A stretch of DNA of 64,000 nucleotides from [Anoxybacillus] calidus. Lineage in GTDB: Bacteria > Bacillota > Bacilli > Bacillales > Anoxybacillaceae. The notes below the pieces were generated by a model. The model saw nothing but the letters and a program-made list of their open reading frames with translations. It searched no databases and was not told the DNA's origin. A program made the translations under genes and the position numbers. Each line of letters begins with the position of its first letter. Position 1 is the stretch's first letter. The DNA lies in assembly GCF_013760845.1 (NCBI RefSeq), contig NZ_JACDUU010000001.1, positions 466,082 to 530,081 of the forward strand, given 5' to 3'. Below are positions 52,358 to 61,553 of the stretch, in pieces.

Positions 52358-52488
52358 ATAGGGGGGATGAAACGGAAAGGATGGATGGCTGTAGTTCATC
52401 CTTTTTTGCGTTCTGTTCGTAAATGTAGTAAAACTTATATATAAGAACAAATGTTTTATGTGAGATCGGAGAAGGAGAATAAGAAAGA

Positions 52489-53307
52489 ATGAAAATAAAC
52501 GAAATACAATCAAAAAGTATACTAACACCATCCAGCGGTTTTATTACTAAGTTCACCCATACACTAAATCCGTATGCTGGCTGTGCCTTTGGATGTTCCT
52601 ATTGCTATGTAAGACAAATGCCAATTGCGCTGTATCGTGAAGAAGAATGGGGAACATGGGTGGATATAAAGCAGAATGCTGCGGACCTATTGTCAAAAGA
52701 AATAAAAAAAGCGAAGAAGAAAGGTCCGGTCACTATTTTTATGTCATCAGCGACAGACCCTTATCAACCGATCGAATATAAAGCGCGTATTACGCGTTCG
52801 CTTCTTGAAGCGATGCTAATCGAAAAACCAGATTTTTTATTTGTGCAAACTCGCTCACCGCTCTGTACAAGGGATATTGATTTGTTTCAGCAATTTGGTC
52901 AGTCTATTCGTGTAAGTATGACGATTGAAACAGATTTAGAGTATATCCGTAAAGCTTTTACACCATCAGCGCCTCCTATTCCTGCACGTTTAAAGGCATT
53001 AAAGCAAATCACTGAAGCAGGAGTGCCGACACAAGTCGCGATTGCACCATTATTGCCGTGTTCAAAACAGATTGCAAAGACATTGCGTAGAGTAACGAGT
53101 CGGGCTGTTATTGATAATTTTTTCATGGGTGATGGCAGCAGAGGAAGAAGAACGGAAAAAATGGGGATAAGAAACATTTACGGACGATTAAATCTTCTTC
53201 CTTGGTATCATCCGAATGCTTATAAAGTTGTTTTGAAATTGCTGCAACAAGAGTTTGAAGATGTTGAACTATTAATCTCTCAACAAGGTTTTATGCCAAA
53301 TCAATAA
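52489..53307 (+). CDS. Radical SAM protein of the spore photoproduct lyase-like (SPL) group
   Basis: A 272-residue radical SAM enzyme. The [4Fe-4S] cluster cysteines are C32, C36 and C39 in CAFGCSYCYV, followed by a conserved KGPVTIFMSSATDPYQPIE segment. The protein lacks the photoproduct-binding cysteine region of genuine SplB and is closer to the 'SPL family' of unknown substrate. It probably acts in the cytoplasm. Ribosome site GGAGAAGGAG. A single gene with a bidirectional terminator downstream shared with the convergent siderophore-binding gene. Confidence 0.86.
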   Translation: MKINEIQSKSILTPSSGFITKFTHTLNPYAGCAFGCSYCYVRQMPIALYREEEWGTWVDIKQNAADLLSKEIKKAKKKGPVTIFMSSATDPYQPIEYKARITRSLLEAMLIEKPDFLFVQTRSPLCTRDIDLFQQFGQSIRVSMTIETDLEYIRKAFTPSAPPIPARLKALKQITEAGVPTQVAIAPLLPCSKQIAKTLRRVTSRAVIDNFFMGDGSRGRRTEKMGIRNIYGRLNLLPWYHPNAYKVVLKLLQQEFEDVELLISQQGFMPNQ

Positions 53308-53326
53308 AACAACAAATGATAAATGA

Positions 53327-53364
53327 AAAAGGTCATTCTCATAAAAAACGGAGAATGACCTTTT
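53327..53364. terminator. Bidirectional terminator between convergent genes
   Basis: AAAAGGTCATTCTC and GAGAATGACCTTTT around a loop of ten bases, with A- and T-tracts on both sides. Confidence 0.88.
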
Positions 53365-53372
53365 ATATTATA

Positions 53373-54341
53373 TTAGTTTTCTAAGAAATATTTTTCGATA
53401 TCGTCTAACATTAAATGGGCTGCTAGTACACCGCCAGCTGTGTTCCAAATCGCATCGTTCACTTTATATACTTTTCCTTGTTTTGCGACGTTTAAGTTTT
53501 TAAAGAGCGGATCATTAATCCATTCTTTTTCTAATTTTGTTGCCTCACCGTTTCCTTCTTCATATGTGAAGTAGAAGAGAATATCACCATCCATTGCTGG
53601 AATGCGTTCTTTTGTAACCCCTCTTTCCGCAAAGTCATTAACGTTTTGTGACTCAGGGCGAGCAAATCCTAATTGGTCTAAAATGACACCAGAGAATGTA
53701 TCTTTATGGTAAATACGAACGTCACCCGCCATAAACCGTACAATCGATACTTTCATTTTCAGTTTGTCGCCTAATTTTGCTTTTAAATCTTCAACGCGTT
53801 TGTCATATTCGGCAAGGACTTCTTTTCCTTTTTCTTCTTTATTTACTGCTTTTGCATATAACATGAAGTTTTCTTTCCAGTCACCTCTTAGTGTTTCGGC
53901 AAATACAGTAGGAGCAATGGCTTTAAGTTGTTCATAAATTTTTTCGTGACGCATTTTGTTTCCGATGATTAAATCAGGTTTTAATGCAGCGATGGCTTCT
54001 ACATTCGGCTCACCTTCTGTACCAAGCTCTTTTACGCCATCCATTTTGTCTTTAATATGATCATACCAAGGGTTTCCAGTCCAAGATTTAACCGCACCAA
54101 CCGGTTTAACACCCAAAGCTAGTAAAGCTTCAGTACCTTCATTTGTTAAAATGACGACACGTTTTGGAGTGCCTTTGATTTCGGTTGTTCCCATGGCATG
54201 TTCAACGGTATAACTTGTTGCTTCTTCTGTTTTTTCTTTTTTTGGTTCAGCTTCTTCTTTTGCGCCACCGCAACCAGCGAGTACGAAAAGAAGAGCTAAT
54301 ATAATTGTTGTGAAAAAAGTGAATCTTGAGGACTTCAACAT
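53373..54341 (-). CDS. Ferric-siderophore ABC transporter, substrate-binding lipoprotein (second system)
   Basis: A 322-residue FecB/FhuD-type lipoprotein with lipobox VLAGC (C24). The mature part has YTVEHAMGTTEIKGTPKR, VEAIAALKPDLIIG and GVTKERIPAMDGDILFYFTY. I start at ATG 54341, preceded by CGGAGGGAA; an in-frame extension to 54377 lacks a site and would spoil the signal peptide. It is transcribed divergently from the two permeases, ATPase and FhuF-like gene that begin at 54543, sharing four Fur-like boxes. It differs clearly from the binding protein at 11209, so the two systems probably take different siderophores. Confidence 0.92.
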   Translation of the reverse strand: MLKSSRFTFFTTIILALLFVLAGCGGAKEEAEPKKEKTEEATSYTVEHAMGTTEIKGTPKRVVILTNEGTEALLALGVKPVGAVKSWTGNPWYDHIKDKMDGVKELGTEGEPNVEAIAALKPDLIIGNKMRHEKIYEQLKAIAPTVFAETLRGDWKENFMLYAKAVNKEEKGKEVLAEYDKRVEDLKAKLGDKLKMKVSIVRFMAGDVRIYHKDTFSGVILDQLGFARPESQNVNDFAERGVTKERIPAMDGDILFYFTYEEGNGEATKLEKEWINDPLFKNLNVAKQGKVYKVNDAIWNTAGGVLAAHLMLDDIEKYFLEN

Positions 54342-54360
54342 TATGTATTCCCTCCGTTTT

Positions 54361-54480
54361 ATGATAATGATTTTCATTCACAAGTAAAATAATAATGGGA
54401 TTGATAATCATTGTCAATAAAATAATGAAAAATAATGAGAATGATTTCCAAAGTTATTGACATTGATAGTCATTATCAAA
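54361..54480. promoter_or_regulatory. Divergent promoter region with four Fur-like boxes
   Basis: GATAATGATTTTCATTC (54363-54379), TTGATAATCATTGTCAA (54401-54417), a weaker AATGAGAATGATTTCC (54435-54449) and TTGATAGTCATTATCAA (54463-54479). For the minus-strand gene TTGACA (54417-54412), 17 bp and TATTAT (54394-54389) form a promoter overlapped by the second box. For the plus-strand operon TTGACA (54457-54462) is followed at once by the fourth box. Iron-dependent Fur control of both units is expected. Confidence 0.87.
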
Positions 54481-54542
54481 TAGACTTATATTGTAGAGAT
54501 TGTCGAAACGGTTGACTTTGTGATGAAGGAGCTAGACAAGAG

Positions 54543-55544
54543 ATGTTGGTGACAAATAAGAAACGAATCGTTGGATTATTATTGCTGACGATATTACTAT
54601 TGATAAGCATGTGGATGAGTATCATTTACGGATATACGGATACGAACTGGAGAACAGCGATTGAAGCTTTGACTAATAATAATGGTTCTAACCAACATAT
54701 TATTATTGAAACGGTTCGTTTACCGAGAGCCTTCATTGCAGCCACAGTTGGGGCTAGTTTGGCGATGGCTGGAGCATTGATGCAGGCATTGACAAAAAAT
54801 CCACTAGCTTCTCCGGGGATTTTTGGCATTAATGCGGGAGCAGGATTTTTTATTGTATTAGTTGTGACCTTTTTTCAAGTGAGCTCGCTGCAAGTTTTTA
54901 CATGGCTCGCTTTCTTCGGAGCGACGTTAGCAGCAGCCATTGTTTTCATCATTAGTTCGGTCGGAAGGGAAGGAATGACACCGCTTAAATTAACATTAGC
55001 CGGTACAGCGGTGGCGGCTCTTTTCTCCTCATTAACACAAGGCTTGTTAGTTGCCAACGAGAAAGCTTTAGAAGAAGTGTTGTTTTGGCTGGCAGGGTCC
55101 GTGTCAGGGAGAAAATTAGAAATGCTCGTTTCTGTTCTTCCTTATTTACTTATTGCTTGGATTGGAACAATGGTCTTGGCGCAAAAAGTCAATATATTGA
55201 CGATGGGAGACGACGTCGCAAAAGGATTAGGGCAACGTACGCAACTTGTTAAATTAGGAGTTGCGATACTAGTCATATTATTAGCAGGTAGCTCCGTAGC
55301 TGTTGCTGGGCCAATTGGTTTTATCGGCATTATTGTTCCACATCTTGCGCGCGCGTTAGTTGGTGTTGATCATCGTTGGGTGTTACCGTATTGTGCATTG
55401 ATTGGCGGAGTTTTATTAATTGCTGCTGATATTACGGCACGGTATATTCTTATGCCACAAGAAATACCTGTTGGTATTATGACAGCCTTTATTGGTGTCC
55501 CATTCTTCATTTATATTGCCCGTAGGGGGATTTTGACAAAATGA
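54543..55544 (+). CDS. FecCD-family iron-siderophore permease, first subunit (second system)
   Basis: A 333-residue permease. It carries RLPRAFIAATVGASLAMAG (about residues 58-76), QALTKNPLASPGIFG and GPIGFIGIIVPHLARALVG. AAGGAGC precedes the ATG by about nine bases. The stop overlaps the next start (ATGA). Together with its partner it forms the channel served by the lipoprotein at 53373-54341 and the ATPase at 56608. Confidence 0.93.
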   Translation: MLVTNKKRIVGLLLLTILLLISMWMSIIYGYTDTNWRTAIEALTNNNGSNQHIIIETVRLPRAFIAATVGASLAMAGALMQALTKNPLASPGIFGINAGAGFFIVLVVTFFQVSSLQVFTWLAFFGATLAAAIVFIISSVGREGMTPLKLTLAGTAVAALFSSLTQGLLVANEKALEEVLFWLAGSVSGRKLEMLVSVLPYLLIAWIGTMVLAQKVNILTMGDDVAKGLGQRTQLVKLGVAILVILLAGSSVAVAGPIGFIGIIVPHLARALVGVDHRWVLPYCALIGGVLLIAADITARYILMPQEIPVGIMTAFIGVPFFIYIARRGILTK

Positions 55545-56593
55545 GAAAGTACATATCAGTCCGAGTAGGAGATTATTTATCATTTTTAGTCGATAAAAAA
55601 GCGATGTTTACTAGTTTACTATTATTTATAGCTAGTGTAGTTGTATTTATTATTAGCGTAGGAAGCGGTGAAATGTATATTTCACCGATGAATGTCGTCA
55701 AAGCGTTAATGGGCAACGGCTCAGAGATGGACGAAGTCGTTATTCACACTTTTCGTTTACCACGTATTATTACGGCGCTTCTCGTTGGGATGTGTTTAGC
55801 GGTTGCGGGAGCGATTTTACAAGGGATGATTCGCAATCCGCTCGCTTCACCGGATGTGCTTGGTATTACGGGGGGCGCAGCGGTGGCGGTTGTTACGTTC
55901 TTTGCTTTATTTAGCGATCAAAATAATTCGTTAACGATTAGCATTCATTGGTTACCACTAGGTGCTTTTTTAGGAGCGACGATCGCTGCTTTACTTGTGT
56001 ATATATTAGCGTGGAAAAATGGGATTGCACCTATGCGTCTTGTTTTAATTGGAATTGGTGTGTCGGCGTTCATGCAAGCGTGTACGACTTTGTTGATGTT
56101 ACTCGGTCCGATTTATCGTGCTAGCCAAGCGAATGTTTGGATTACGGGAAGTGTGTATGGAGCTTCATGGAAACAAGTAGCACTATTGGCTCCTTGGGCG
56201 ATGATTCTATTAATCATTAGCTTTATATCCGCTCGGAAAATGAACATTCAAGAATTAGGGGATGAAATTGCGATGGGAGCGGGTGTATCTTTACAAAAGC
56301 AGCGCGTGTTCCTTTTGTTATTAAGCACCGCGTTAACAGGAGGGGCAGTCGCCTTTGCTGGTGGCATTGGGTTTGTTGGTTTAATGGCACCGCATATGGC
56401 GCGAAGACTCGTCGGTTCTTCTTTCGGTGCCTTGTTGCCTGTTGCTGCACTTTTAGGAGCGATTTTAGTGATGCTTGCTGATTTAGTAGGACGCATGCTG
56501 TTTGCTCCGCTTGAAATTCCAGCGGGTGTATTCACCGCTTCGATTGGTGCTCCTTATTTTATTTATTTATTGTATAAAAGTCGAAACTCATAG
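55541..56593 (+). CDS. FecCD-family iron-siderophore permease, second subunit (second system)
   Basis: A 350-residue partner permease with about ten helices, [34 protein letters not shown] and [19 protein letters not shown]. It overlaps the first permease by four bases. An extra N-terminal stretch of about 18 residues precedes the first helix. The ATPase gene follows within 15 bases. Confidence 0.93.
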   Translation: MRKYISVRVGDYLSFLVDKKAMFTSLLLFIASVVVFIISVGSGEMYISPMNVVKALMGNGSEMDEVVIHTFRLPRIITALLVGMCLAVAGAILQGMIRNPLASPDVLGITGGAAVAVVTFFALFSDQNNSLTISIHWLPLGAFLGATIAALLVYILAWKNGIAPMRLVLIGIGVSAFMQACTTLLMLLGPIYRASQANVWITGSVYGASWKQVALLAPWAMILLIISFISARKMNIQELGDEIAMGAGVSLQKQRVFLLLLSTALTGGAVAFAGGIGFVGLMAPHMARRLVGSSFGALLPVAALLGAILVMLADLVGRMLFAPLEIPAGVFTASIGAPYFIYLLYKSRNS

Positions 56594-56607
56594 AGAGGTG
56601 CATGAAT

Positions 56608-57423
56608 ATGAATGCGTTGCAAACAAAATCCCTTACGTTATCTTACGGAAATACGATTATTATCGATGAGCTTAATCTAAACATTCCAAAAGGTGAAATT
56701 ACGGTATTGATTGGTGGAAACGGTTGCGGAAAATCAACGTTGTTGCGGTCGCTTGCTCGGCTATTAAAGCCGACAAGCGGGGCGGTGTTGCTCGAAGGTG
56801 AAGCAATTGCGACCTTGCCAACGAAAGAAGTAGCGAAAAAGCTTGCGATTTTGCCGCAATCGCCAACGGCACCAGAAGGATTGACCGTATTGCAGCTTGT
56901 CAAACAAGGGCGATATCCGTATCAAACATGGCTTAAACAATGGTCGGAAGAAGATGAGAGAAAAGTTCAATTTGCTCTTGAAGTAACGGGTATGAAAGAA
57001 TTCGCGGAACGCCCGCTTGATTCGCTTTCCGGAGGACAGCGTCAGCGCGCTTGGATTGCTATGACTCTAGCCCAAGATACCGATATCATTTTGCTTGACG
57101 AACCAACAACGTATTTAGATATGACGCACCAGATTGAAATTCTTGACTTGTTGTTTGAGTTAAATGAAAAAGAAAAACGGACAATTATTATGGTTCTACA
57201 TGACTTAAACCTTGCTTGTCGCTATGCTCACCATATCGTGGCGATTCGCGATAAGAAAATATATGCGCAAGGAAAGCCGGAAGAGATTATTACGTGTCAA
57301 TTAGTCAAAGACGTATTTCAAATGGACTGTCAAGTGACGTACGATCCGCTTTTTGGCACTCCGTTATGTATTCCTTATGGAAAAGGGAGATGTATTTTAC
57401 AACAAAAGGAAGGCGTATCGTAA
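56608..57423 (+). CDS. Iron-siderophore ABC transporter ATP-binding protein (second system)
   Basis: A 271-residue FecE/FhuC-like ATPase: Walker [10 protein letters not shown] (residues about 36-44), Q-loop [11 protein letters not shown], signature [10 protein letters not shown], Walker [13 protein letters not shown] and H-loop [12 protein letters not shown]. The likely start is ATG 56608, eight bases after GAGAGGTG; ATG 56602 is too close to that site. Strong similarity to the ATPase at 15634 suggests a shared origin of the two systems. Its stop overlaps the ATG of the FhuF-like gene. Confidence 0.92.
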   Translation: MNALQTKSLTLSYGNTIIIDELNLNIPKGEITVLIGGNGCGKSTLLRSLARLLKPTSGAVLLEGEAIATLPTKEVAKKLAILPQSPTAPEGLTVLQLVKQGRYPYQTWLKQWSEEDERKVQFALEVTGMKEFAERPLDSLSGGQRQRAWIAMTLAQDTDIILLDEPTTYLDMTHQIEILDLLFELNEKEKRTIIMVLHDLNLACRYAHHIVAIRDKKIYAQGKPEEIITCQLVKDVFQMDCQVTYDPLFGTPLCIPYGKGRCILQQKEGVS

Positions 57424-58169
57424 TGATGTTTTCCGAAAGTGAAATCGCTCAATTAAAGAAGTTTCGTCTCTCTACGGAAGCGACTTATTCACAGCTGTCT
57501 ATCCGCCTTGATCAACTGTTGTGTGAAGACCGTTTAACAGCCTATTTAGAAACATTAAAGGAAAAGATTCACGCACCTAATAAGGCGGTTGCTGCTTCGA
57601 TGTTCATGAAAAGATACAGCTTTTTGCTCGTCATGTCTCTTTATGCGATGTCTGTTTGGAATAAGGGAATCCACTTTGATTTCAAGAAAATTTGGATGGA
57701 AAGCGAAGACGAAAAGGAAGTTTGGATGCCAACATTTCGCTTTGAAAAATTAGAATATACTCAAGCTGATAACGACCGTCAAAATTGGCGCAAACAGTTG
57801 ATTGTTGACCTTTTTGCCAATCATACGGATTTATTGATTGAAATGCTTGCGGACGTGTCGAAGTTGTCGAAGCTGATTCTTTGGGAAAATGTTGCTATTT
57901 ATATATTTTGGATTTATGAATCGTTAATGGAAGATGAGAAATTTGTTGCGATGCGCGACCAGTTATTTGCTGATTTTCACTTTATCGTTCAAGAAGCGGA
58001 AGGGAATTTGTTTGGCGCTTATCATAAAAATCCGCTATCCCGCTTTTGGAAGGAAAAAACGTTTTCGACAGAGCAACAGAAAGAAATTCGGGTACGGACT
58101 ACTTGTTGTTTATTTTATCAAACAACAAAAGATGGAACGCGCTGTCAAACTTGTCCTTGTCGAGTGTGA
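57423..58169 (+). CDS. FhuF-like 2Fe-2S ferric-siderophore reductase
   Basis: A 248-residue helical protein whose C-terminus reads RTTCCLFYQTTKDG followed by TRCQTCPCRV. The arrangement C228-C229, then a cysteine twelve residues later and another three on, is the FhuF 2Fe-2S pattern with one extra residue in the spacer (x11 instead of the E. coli x10). FhuF proteins reduce ferric hydroxamate complexes in the cytoplasm to release iron. The ATG at 57423 overlaps the ATPase stop, with AGGAAGG before it; a longer frame upstream lies inside the ATPase gene. It matches the role inferred for the flavoprotein reductase in the first iron operon. Confidence 0.85.
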   Translation: MMFSESEIAQLKKFRLSTEATYSQLSIRLDQLLCEDRLTAYLETLKEKIHAPNKAVAASMFMKRYSFLLVMSLYAMSVWNKGIHFDFKKIWMESEDEKEVWMPTFRFEKLEYTQADNDRQNWRKQLIVDLFANHTDLLIEMLADVSKLSKLILWENVAIYIFWIYESLMEDEKFVAMRDQLFADFHFIVQEAEGNLFGAYHKNPLSRFWKEKTFSTEQQKEIRVRTTCCLFYQTTKDGTRCQTCPCRV

Positions 58170-58184
58170 ATAGGATCAAGCGAA

Positions 58185-58291
58185 GAGGCTGACCTAAAAG
58201 CAAGTGTTCAGACCGCACAACCATAATATATAGGACATACTATATATTGTGAGTTACGTGTGAGGTCAGACGCATGGGTCGGTCCTTTTTT
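58185..58291 (+). repeat. Intergenic palindromic element, copy F
   Basis: About 107 bp from GAGGCTGACC to GGTCGGTCC plus a T-run, 16 bases after the FhuF-like gene. The centre ATAATATATAG...CTATATATTGTG repeats the nested stem of copy C almost exactly. Boxes GTTCAGACCGCACAACC and GTGTGAGGTCAGACGCATGGG match the family. It probably terminates the second siderophore operon. Confidence 0.8.
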
Positions 58292-58329
58292 ATATGTATA
58301 GCTAGACATACTTCAAAAAGATAAAATGG

Positions 58330-58358
58330 TTGCATCATATACCTTACAGGGGTATAGT
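58330..58358 (+). promoter_or_regulatory. csoR-copA-copZ promoter with CsoR operator
   Basis: TTGCAT (58330-58335), 17 bp, TATAGT (58353-58358). Between and over the -10 lies ATACCTTACAGGGGTAT (58339-58355), a GC-centred dyad like the B. subtilis CsoR operator (TACCCTACGGGGGTA). Apo-CsoR would block this promoter and copper would release it. Confidence 0.85.
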
Positions 58359-58379
58359 ATAATTAAAGAGGTGAAGGAA

Positions 58380-58697
58380 ATGTTAGATGAAACTTTTTAT
58401 ACGGAAACAAAAAAGCTCTCTCATCCTCGCAGCGAAAAGGAAAAAGCTCAATTATTGAACCGATTAAAGAGGATTGAGGGACAAGTCCGCGGAATTCAAA
58501 AGATGATTGAAGATGATCGTTATTGTGTGGATATCCTTGTTCAACTTTCTGCGATTAATGCTGCTTTAAAAAAAGTCGGGCTTCATTTATTAGAACGGCA
58601 TACACAGCACTGTGTCCGTGATGCGATTAAAGCTGGAAACGGAGAAGAAGCGATTGAGGAGTTAATGAAGGTATTTGAGCAATTCTCCAAATCATAA
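58380..58697 (+). CDS. csoR: Copper-sensing transcriptional repressor
   Basis: A 105-residue all-helical DUF156/CsoR-family repressor. Copper ligands C49, H74 and C78 (in DDRYCVDIL and [11 protein letters not shown]) show the CsoR spacing of 25 and 4 residues; formaldehyde or sulfide sensors of the family have other residues. The block [19 protein letters not shown] is conserved. I start at ATG 58380 (AGAGGTG six bases before); an upstream in-frame ATG at 58326 would run across the operator. First gene of the copper operon. Confidence 0.93.
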   Translation: MLDETFYTETKKLSHPRSEKEKAQLLNRLKRIEGQVRGIQKMIEDDRYCVDILVQLSAINAALKKVGLHLLERHTQHCVRDAIKAGNGEEAIEELMKVFEQFSKS

Positions 58698-58711
58698 TTG
58701 GAGGCGATAAC

Positions 58712-61108
58712 ATGAGCGAACAAAAACAAATGCGCCTGGATATTACAGGTATGACATGTGCAGCGTGCTCAGCGCGAATTGAAAAAGCGCTGAACAAAAT
58801 GGACGGTGTTGAGGCAACCGTTAACTTGACGATGGAAAAAGCAACGATTCAATATGATGACCATAAAGTAGATCCAAAACAAATCATTGAAAAAATCGAA
58901 AAGCTCGGCTATGGAGTTAGAACTGAAAAAATAGAACTTGACATATACGGCATGACATGTGCAGCATGTTCTGCCCGTATTGAGAAAGGACTTAATAAGC
59001 TGAAGGGCGTCACAAAAGCAACCGTTAATCTCGCAACCGAATCTGGGACAATTGAATATCAGCCAGGGGTAGTCAACTTGGAAGACATTTTAGAAAAAGT
59101 GAAAAAACTTGGTTATGAGGCAAAGGTAAAAGAAGGGCGAGAAAGCAAAGAGACTCATAAAAGTGAGGAAATACAAGCTAAAAAGCTCAAACTATATATA
59201 TCGATTGCGCTGTCATTGCCGTTGCTTTATACGATGGTTGCTCATTCTCCATGGGATTTAGGTTTGCCGATGCCGCACATCTTCATGAATCCATGGTTTC
59301 AATTTATTTTGGCGACACTGGTGCAATTTTATATTGGCTGGCCATTTTATGTTGGTGCTTATAAGTCGTTACGAAACAAGAGTGCCAACATGGATGTATT
59401 AGTGGCACTCGGTACTTCAGCAGCGTATTTTTACAGCTTTCTTGAAAGTATTCGCACATTGATTCATCCAAATTACACGCCACATTTATACTACGAAACA
59501 AGCGCAATTTTAATTACATTAATTTTACTTGGTAAATTGTTTGAGGCATTAGCAAAGGGACGTACAACCGCAGCGATTTCTAAACTGTTAAGTTTGCAGG
59601 CGAAGGAAGCACTGGTGATTCGCAATGGTAGGGAGATAAAAGTCCCGATTGAGCAAGTTGTTGTGGGTGATAAAATTATTGTGAAGCCAGGGGAAAAGAT
59701 TCCGGTCGATGGAGTTGTCCTAGATGGACAGTCTTCGGTTGACGAATCGATGTTAACAGGGGAATCCGTGCCTGTTGATAAAATGCCCGGAGATACGGTG
59801 ATTGGAGCGACCATCAACAAAAATGGCACATTGACGATGAAAGCAACAAAAGTAGGAAAAGATACAGCACTGGCGAACATTATTCGCGTAGTGGAAGAAG
59901 CGCAAGGCTCGAAAGCGCCGATTCAGCGAATGGCTGATATGATCTCCAGCTACTTTGTTCAAATTGTTGTCGCGATTGCATCATTCACCTTTATCATTTG
60001 GTTTCTTTTTGTCACTCCTGGAGATTTACCGACTGCCTTGGAGACAGCGATTGCTGTACTTGTCATTGCCTGTCCATGCGCATTAGGATTGGCGACGCCC
60101 ACATCGATTATGGTCGGCACGGGAAAAGGAGCGGAAAACGGCATTTTGTTTAAAGGTGGAGAGCATTTAGAAATTGCTCATAAAATCAATGCGATTGTCT
60201 TGGATAAAACAGGAACAATTACAACAGGAAAGCCTGTTGTCACTGATTTTGTAGCGAAAGATGCCCGAACGCTTGCTTACCTTTATGCTGCTGAGAAATT
60301 ATCGGAGCATCCGCTTGCCGAAGCGATGGTTTCCTTCGCAAAAGAGAAGAAAGTCGCGTTATACGAAGCTAAACAGTTTAAAGCAATACCGGGGCATGGT
60401 ATTATCGCAAAAGTCAACGATGAAACCGTTGTTGTTGGAACACGAAAATTGATGCGCGAATATGGAATTGTTTATACTGAATTGGAAGAGGAATTGACAA
60501 AGTTTGAGCAGCAAGGAAAAACAGCAATGCTGATTGCGATTGCGGGCAAAATTGCCGGGATTGTTGCTGTTGCCGATATGGTGAAAGAAACCGCAAAAAA
60601 AGCGATTGAACAAATAAAAAATCTAGGAATTGAAGTGTATATGTTAACTGGTGATAACGAACGCACGGCAAAAGCAATCGCTCAACAAGTAGGAATTGAG
60701 CATGTCTTTGCTGAAGTATTGCCGGAAGAAAAAGCGGATTATGTCAAACAATTGCAGAAGAAAGGTAAAGTGGTGGCGATGGTAGGCGATGGCATTAACG
60801 ATGCTCCGGCACTTGCGACCGCGGATGTTGGAATTGCCATCGGTACAGGAACAGATGTCGCGATTGAAACAGCGGATATTACGCTGATGGGTGGCGAATT
60901 AACGCTTATTGCCAAAGCGATTGAATTAAGCCGCATCACGATGAAAAACATTCGCCAAAACTTATTCTGGGCGTTGATTTACAACTCTGCCGGCATTCCC
61001 ATTGCCGCAGCAGGGCTGTTAGCACCTTGGATTGCCGGGGCGGCGATGGCGTTCAGTTCTGTTTCAGTAGTTGCCAACTCCCTTCGTTTGAAGCGAGTGA
61101 AATTATAA
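58712..61108 (+). CDS. copA: Copper-exporting P1B-type ATPase
   Basis: A 798-residue membrane pump that expels Cu(I). Two N-terminal heavy-metal domains have CxxC at C16/C19 and C83/C86 ([13 protein letters not shown] twice). The transmembrane metal site CPC is at 454-456 ([15 protein letters not shown]). The phosphorylated aspartate is D498 in [11 protein letters not shown], the TGES loop appears as [10 protein letters not shown], the ATP-binding HP pair as SEHPLAEA, and the hinge as [22 protein letters not shown] precedes the ATG. It sits between csoR (14 bases) and copZ (about 33 bases). The full length and all motifs look intact. Confidence 0.96.
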   Translation: MSEQKQMRLDITGMTCAACSARIEKALNKMDGVEATVNLTMEKATIQYDDHKVDPKQIIEKIEKLGYGVRTEKIELDIYGMTCAACSARIEKGLNKLKGVTKATVNLATESGTIEYQPGVVNLEDILEKVKKLGYEAKVKEGRESKETHKSEEIQAKKLKLYISIALSLPLLYTMVAHSPWDLGLPMPHIFMNPWFQFILATLVQFYIGWPFYVGAYKSLRNKSANMDVLVALGTSAAYFYSFLESIRTLIHPNYTPHLYYETSAILITLILLGKLFEALAKGRTTAAISKLLSLQAKEALVIRNGREIKVPIEQVVVGDKIIVKPGEKIPVDGVVLDGQSSVDESMLTGESVPVDKMPGDTVIGATINKNGTLTMKATKVGKDTALANIIRVVEEAQGSKAPIQRMADMISSYFVQIVVAIASFTFIIWFLFVTPGDLPTALETAIAVLVIACPCALGLATPTSIMVGTGKGAENGILFKGGEHLEIAHKINAIVLDKTGTITTGKPVVTDFVAKDARTLAYLYAAEKLSEHPLAEAMVSFAKEKKVALYEAKQFKAIPGHGIIAKVNDETVVVGTRKLMREYGIVYTELEEELTKFEQQGKTAMLIAIAGKIAGIVAVADMVKETAKKAIEQIKNLGIEVYMLTGDNERTAKAIAQQVGIEHVFAEVLPEEKADYVKQLQKKGKVVAMVGDGINDAPALATADVGIAIGTGTDVAIETADITLMGGELTLIAKAIELSRITMKNIRQNLFWALIYNSAGIPIAAAGLLAPWIAGAAMAFSSVSVVANSLRLKRVKL

Positions 61109-61141
61109 ACAAAACTAAACTAAGAAGAGAGGTTGTTCGAC

Positions 61142-61348
61142 ATGGAAAAAGTAACATTAAACGTATCAGGAATGAGTTGTGGCCATTGTGAGAAAGCAGT
61201 GAAAGGTGCACTTATGGAACTTGCTGGCGTTACAAATGTCGTTGTCCATTTATCAACTGGAAAAGTGGATGTAGAATTTGAACCGTCAAAAGTAAGCATT
61301 GATCAATTAAAAGAGGCGATTGAAGAGCAAGGATATGATGTAGCCTAA
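61142..61348 (+). CDS. copZ: Copper chaperone
   Basis: A 68-residue single heavy-metal-associated domain with the ferredoxin-like fold. C13 and C16 in GMSCGHCEKAV bind Cu(I) for delivery to CopA. AGAGAGG precedes ATG 61142. The end LKEAIEEQGYDV is typical of CopZ. Last gene of the csoR-copA-copZ operon, followed by a terminator. Confidence 0.95.
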   Translation: MEKVTLNVSGMSCGHCEKAVKGALMELAGVTNVVVHLSTGKVDVEFEPSKVSIDQLKEAIEEQGYDVA

Positions 61349-61356
61349 TTTTTGTA

Positions 61357-61399
61357 GGGGTAAAATCAGCAGCATACATGGTTTTACCCCTTTTCTTTT
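61357..61399 (+). terminator. Intrinsic terminator of the copper operon
   Basis: AGGGGTAAAA and TTTTACCCCT arms followed by TTTCTTTT. Confidence 0.9.
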
Positions 61400-61553
61400 A
61401 GGAAAAATTACGACAATTTTTATTAAATTTGTTGATTTTTGTATGTATTTTAGTGAAAATGAAATTGATAGCCTGAACTATTTTGTTAGAGTGCGAAGCT
61501 TTAAAAGATAGAATGCTGACAAGAGAAAATGACTTGGAGAGGTATTAGCTTGT

